A stretch of DNA of 64,000 bases. It comes from Paraburkholderia atlantica. GTDB taxonomy: Bacteria; Pseudomonadota; Gammaproteobacteria; Burkholderiales; Burkholderiaceae. The stretch is taken from assembly GCF_009362785.1 (NCBI RefSeq), contig NZ_WHNQ01000015.1, forward strand, positions 1-64,000. The letters are read 5' to 3'. The translations under genes were made by a program, and so were the position numbers. Below are positions 62,763-64,000 of the stretch, piece by piece. Positions within the stretch are counted from its first letter, which is position 1. Every line of letters begins with the position of its first letter. The notes under the pieces are model-generated. The model did not search any database. It worked only from the letters and a program-made list of their open reading frames with translations, and was not told where the DNA came from.

Positions 62763-64000
62763 GCGGCCTGCTCCTCGAAGCTCGCCGCAAGCAGCGCTTC
62801 TTCCGTGCATTGGTCGGCAGAGAGCACACGCGTGACCGCGGCGGAGCGGAATACATACGTGCGGTCGCAATGCGACAGCTCTTCGTTTTCGGTCGTGTAC
62901 CAGATGAAGGTGCGGCCCTTGTGCGCTTCATCGTGCACGAGCTGATAGATATCGCGCTTCGTGCCGACGTCGACGCCGCGCGTGGGATCGTCCATCAGGA
63001 TCAACTCCGCGTCCGACGCGAGCGCGCGCGCGAACAGCACCTTCTGCTGATTGCCGCCCGACAGCGACAGAATGCCCGCGTTCATCGGCGCGCCGCGTAT
63101 GCCGATCTTCGTGCGCCACGCTTCGACGAGCGCGCGCGCCGCGGTGCGGTCGACCAGACCGCGCCGCGCTTTAGCGCCGCCGAGAAGCCACCGCAGATCC
63201 AGATTCTGCGCAATCGACCAGACCGGAAACACGCCGTCGCGGCCGCGGTCGCCCGCGACGAACGCGGCCTTCGCGCGGGCGGCGCCGTGACGCGTCGCGG
63301 CCTCGTAGATCGCGAGCAGCGCCTCCGTCTGCCCTTGTCCCGCGAGTCCCGCAAAGCCGACGATCTCGCCGCGCGATGCCTCTATCGACGTGCGCTTATG
63401 TGCGCCGACGTTCCAGCGGAACGCGCGCTCGCCGCCGCTTGCGTTGCTCGAGCGCGCGGCCGTGGGCGTCTTGTCCGCTTCGAGCTGCTGGCCCATCGCC
63501 TGAATGATCGCCGCGCGGCTCGACGCCTCGCGCGGCAACACGCCGACGATGCCGCCGTCGCGCATCACGGCCACGCGATCCGCGACACGCTCGATCTCGC
63601 CGAGCATGTGCGTGATCAGTACACACGTGATCCCGCGTTGCGCGGCGCGTCGCACGAACGCGAGCAATTGATCGGCGGTATGCGCGTCGAGCGATGAGGT
63701 CGGCTCGTCGAGAATCACGAGCCGCACCGGTGTGTCTGTCACCGTGAAGCCGCGCGCGATCTCCACCATCTGCTGTTGCGTGAGCGTCAGGTCGGAAACC
63801 AGCTCGTTGCCGTTCAGCCCGTTGCAGGGGAAAATTTCATCGAGTTTCTCGCGCATCAGCGCGGTCGCCTCGCGGCGCCAGCCGCGCCCGCGCAATTGCG
63901 GATGCACGATCGTCATGTTCTCGGCGACCGTCAGGTTCGCGCATAGCGACAACTCCTGGAACACGCAGCGCACGCCCGCATCGCGCGCGGCGTTCGCGTC
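62759..64000 (-). CDS. Sugar ABC transporter ATP-binding protein (5' end outside window)
   Basis: At least 413 residues of a two-domain (RbsA-like, about 500) ATPase. The visible part begins within the first domain (RCVFQELSLCANLTVAEN), followed by its signature LTLTQQQMVEIARG and Walker B LVILDEPTSSLD. The second domain has GLAGQGQTEALLAIY in place of Walker A, the signature LSGGNQQKVLFARAL and Walker B LILMDDPTRGVD. First gene of the operon in the window; the start lies beyond 64000 (an in-frame internal ATG at 63973 is not the true start). Confidence 0.92.
   Translation of the reverse strand, partial: DANAARDAGVRCVFQELSLCANLTVAENMTIVHPQLRGRGWRREATALMREKLDEIFPCNGLNGNELVSDLTLTQQQMVEIARGFTVTDTPVRLVILDEPTSSLDAHTADQLLAFVRRAAQRGITCVLITHMLGEIERVADRVAVMRDGGIVGVLPREASSRAAIIQAMGQQLEADKTPTAARSSNASGGERAFRWNVGAHKRTSIEASRGEIVGFAGLAGQGQTEALLAIYEAATRHGAARAKAAFVAGDRGRDGVFPVWSIAQNLDLRWLLGGAKARRGLVDRTAARALVEAWRTKIGIRGAPMNAGILSLSGGNQQKVLFARALASDAELILMDDPTRGVDVGTKRDIYQLVHDEAHKGRTFIWYTTENEELSHCDRTYVFRSAAVTRVLSADQCTEEALLAASFEEQAA

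Overview
The window reads as chromosomal DNA of a high-GC beta-proteobacterium of the Burkholderiaceae, most likely Paraburkholderia or a close relative. This rests on the gene families seen (PaaA, a FisR-type sulfane-sulfur regulator with an sqr/pdo operon, a caa3 oxidase, SMP-30 sugar clusters), on GC-rich third codon positions, and on perfect Anr/FNR boxes. No database search was run, so the genus is an inference.

Left part (1-23.4 kb). The edge holds the 5' end of paaA with a TetR-type palindrome upstream. From about 1.5 to 10.6 kb lies a low-oxygen or dormancy-like island: an Acg-type nitroreductase, a NarL-type regulator, a two-domain phosphotransferase/P-loop kinase, a DHH phosphoesterase, a CBS-BON protein, a universal stress protein, a phosphoribosyltransferase, a second CBS protein and two unknown proteins. 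Three perfect and two near-perfect Anr/FNR boxes lie between these genes. An orphan two-partner-secretion transporter and a membrane-anchored PAS/GGDEF/EAL protein follow. A sulfide-oxidation cluster comes next: a b561 cytochrome, two YeeE/YedE proteins, TauE/SafE, a sulfide:quinone oxidoreductase and a persulfide-dioxygenase-like hydrolase, divergent from a sigma-54 activator, with a good -24/-12 promoter between them. An internally deleted xdhC lies behind the activator.

Middle part (23.7-52.9 kb). Two histidine kinases converge; the second is translationally coupled to a periplasmic binding protein, an arrangement like LuxPQ or TorTS. A 3' fragment of homospermidine synthase sits directly before a PuuB-like polyamine oxidase. 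Three small heat shock proteins follow, the first with a hairpin over its ribosome binding site, then a tRNA-Lys(UUU) without encoded CCA and a short RecQ helicase. A formaldehyde-dehydrogenase-like alcohol dehydrogenase precedes a caa3 oxidase operon (coxB, fused coxA-coxC, small membrane protein, CtaG, triheme cytochrome c) with ATGA stop/start overlaps. Beyond it come an EEP hydrolase coupled to a phospholipase D-VTT protein, a DUF4242 protein behind a SARP-like AAA regulator, a truncated methyltransferase and an SRPBCC protein.

Right part (53-64 kb). About 52.9-57.3 kb is a degraded accessory zone: a cupin pseudogene with a nonsense codon and a deletion, a flavin reductase lacking its ferredoxin domain, remnants of IS30, IS3, IS5 and IS66 transposases, an LprI-like secreted protein and an unrecognised 351-residue protein with a toxin-like motif. 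An orphan TRAP binding protein follows. The window ends with a sugar ABC transporter operon (ATPase, two permeases, SMP-30 lactonase, binding protein) read leftward and cut by the window edge.
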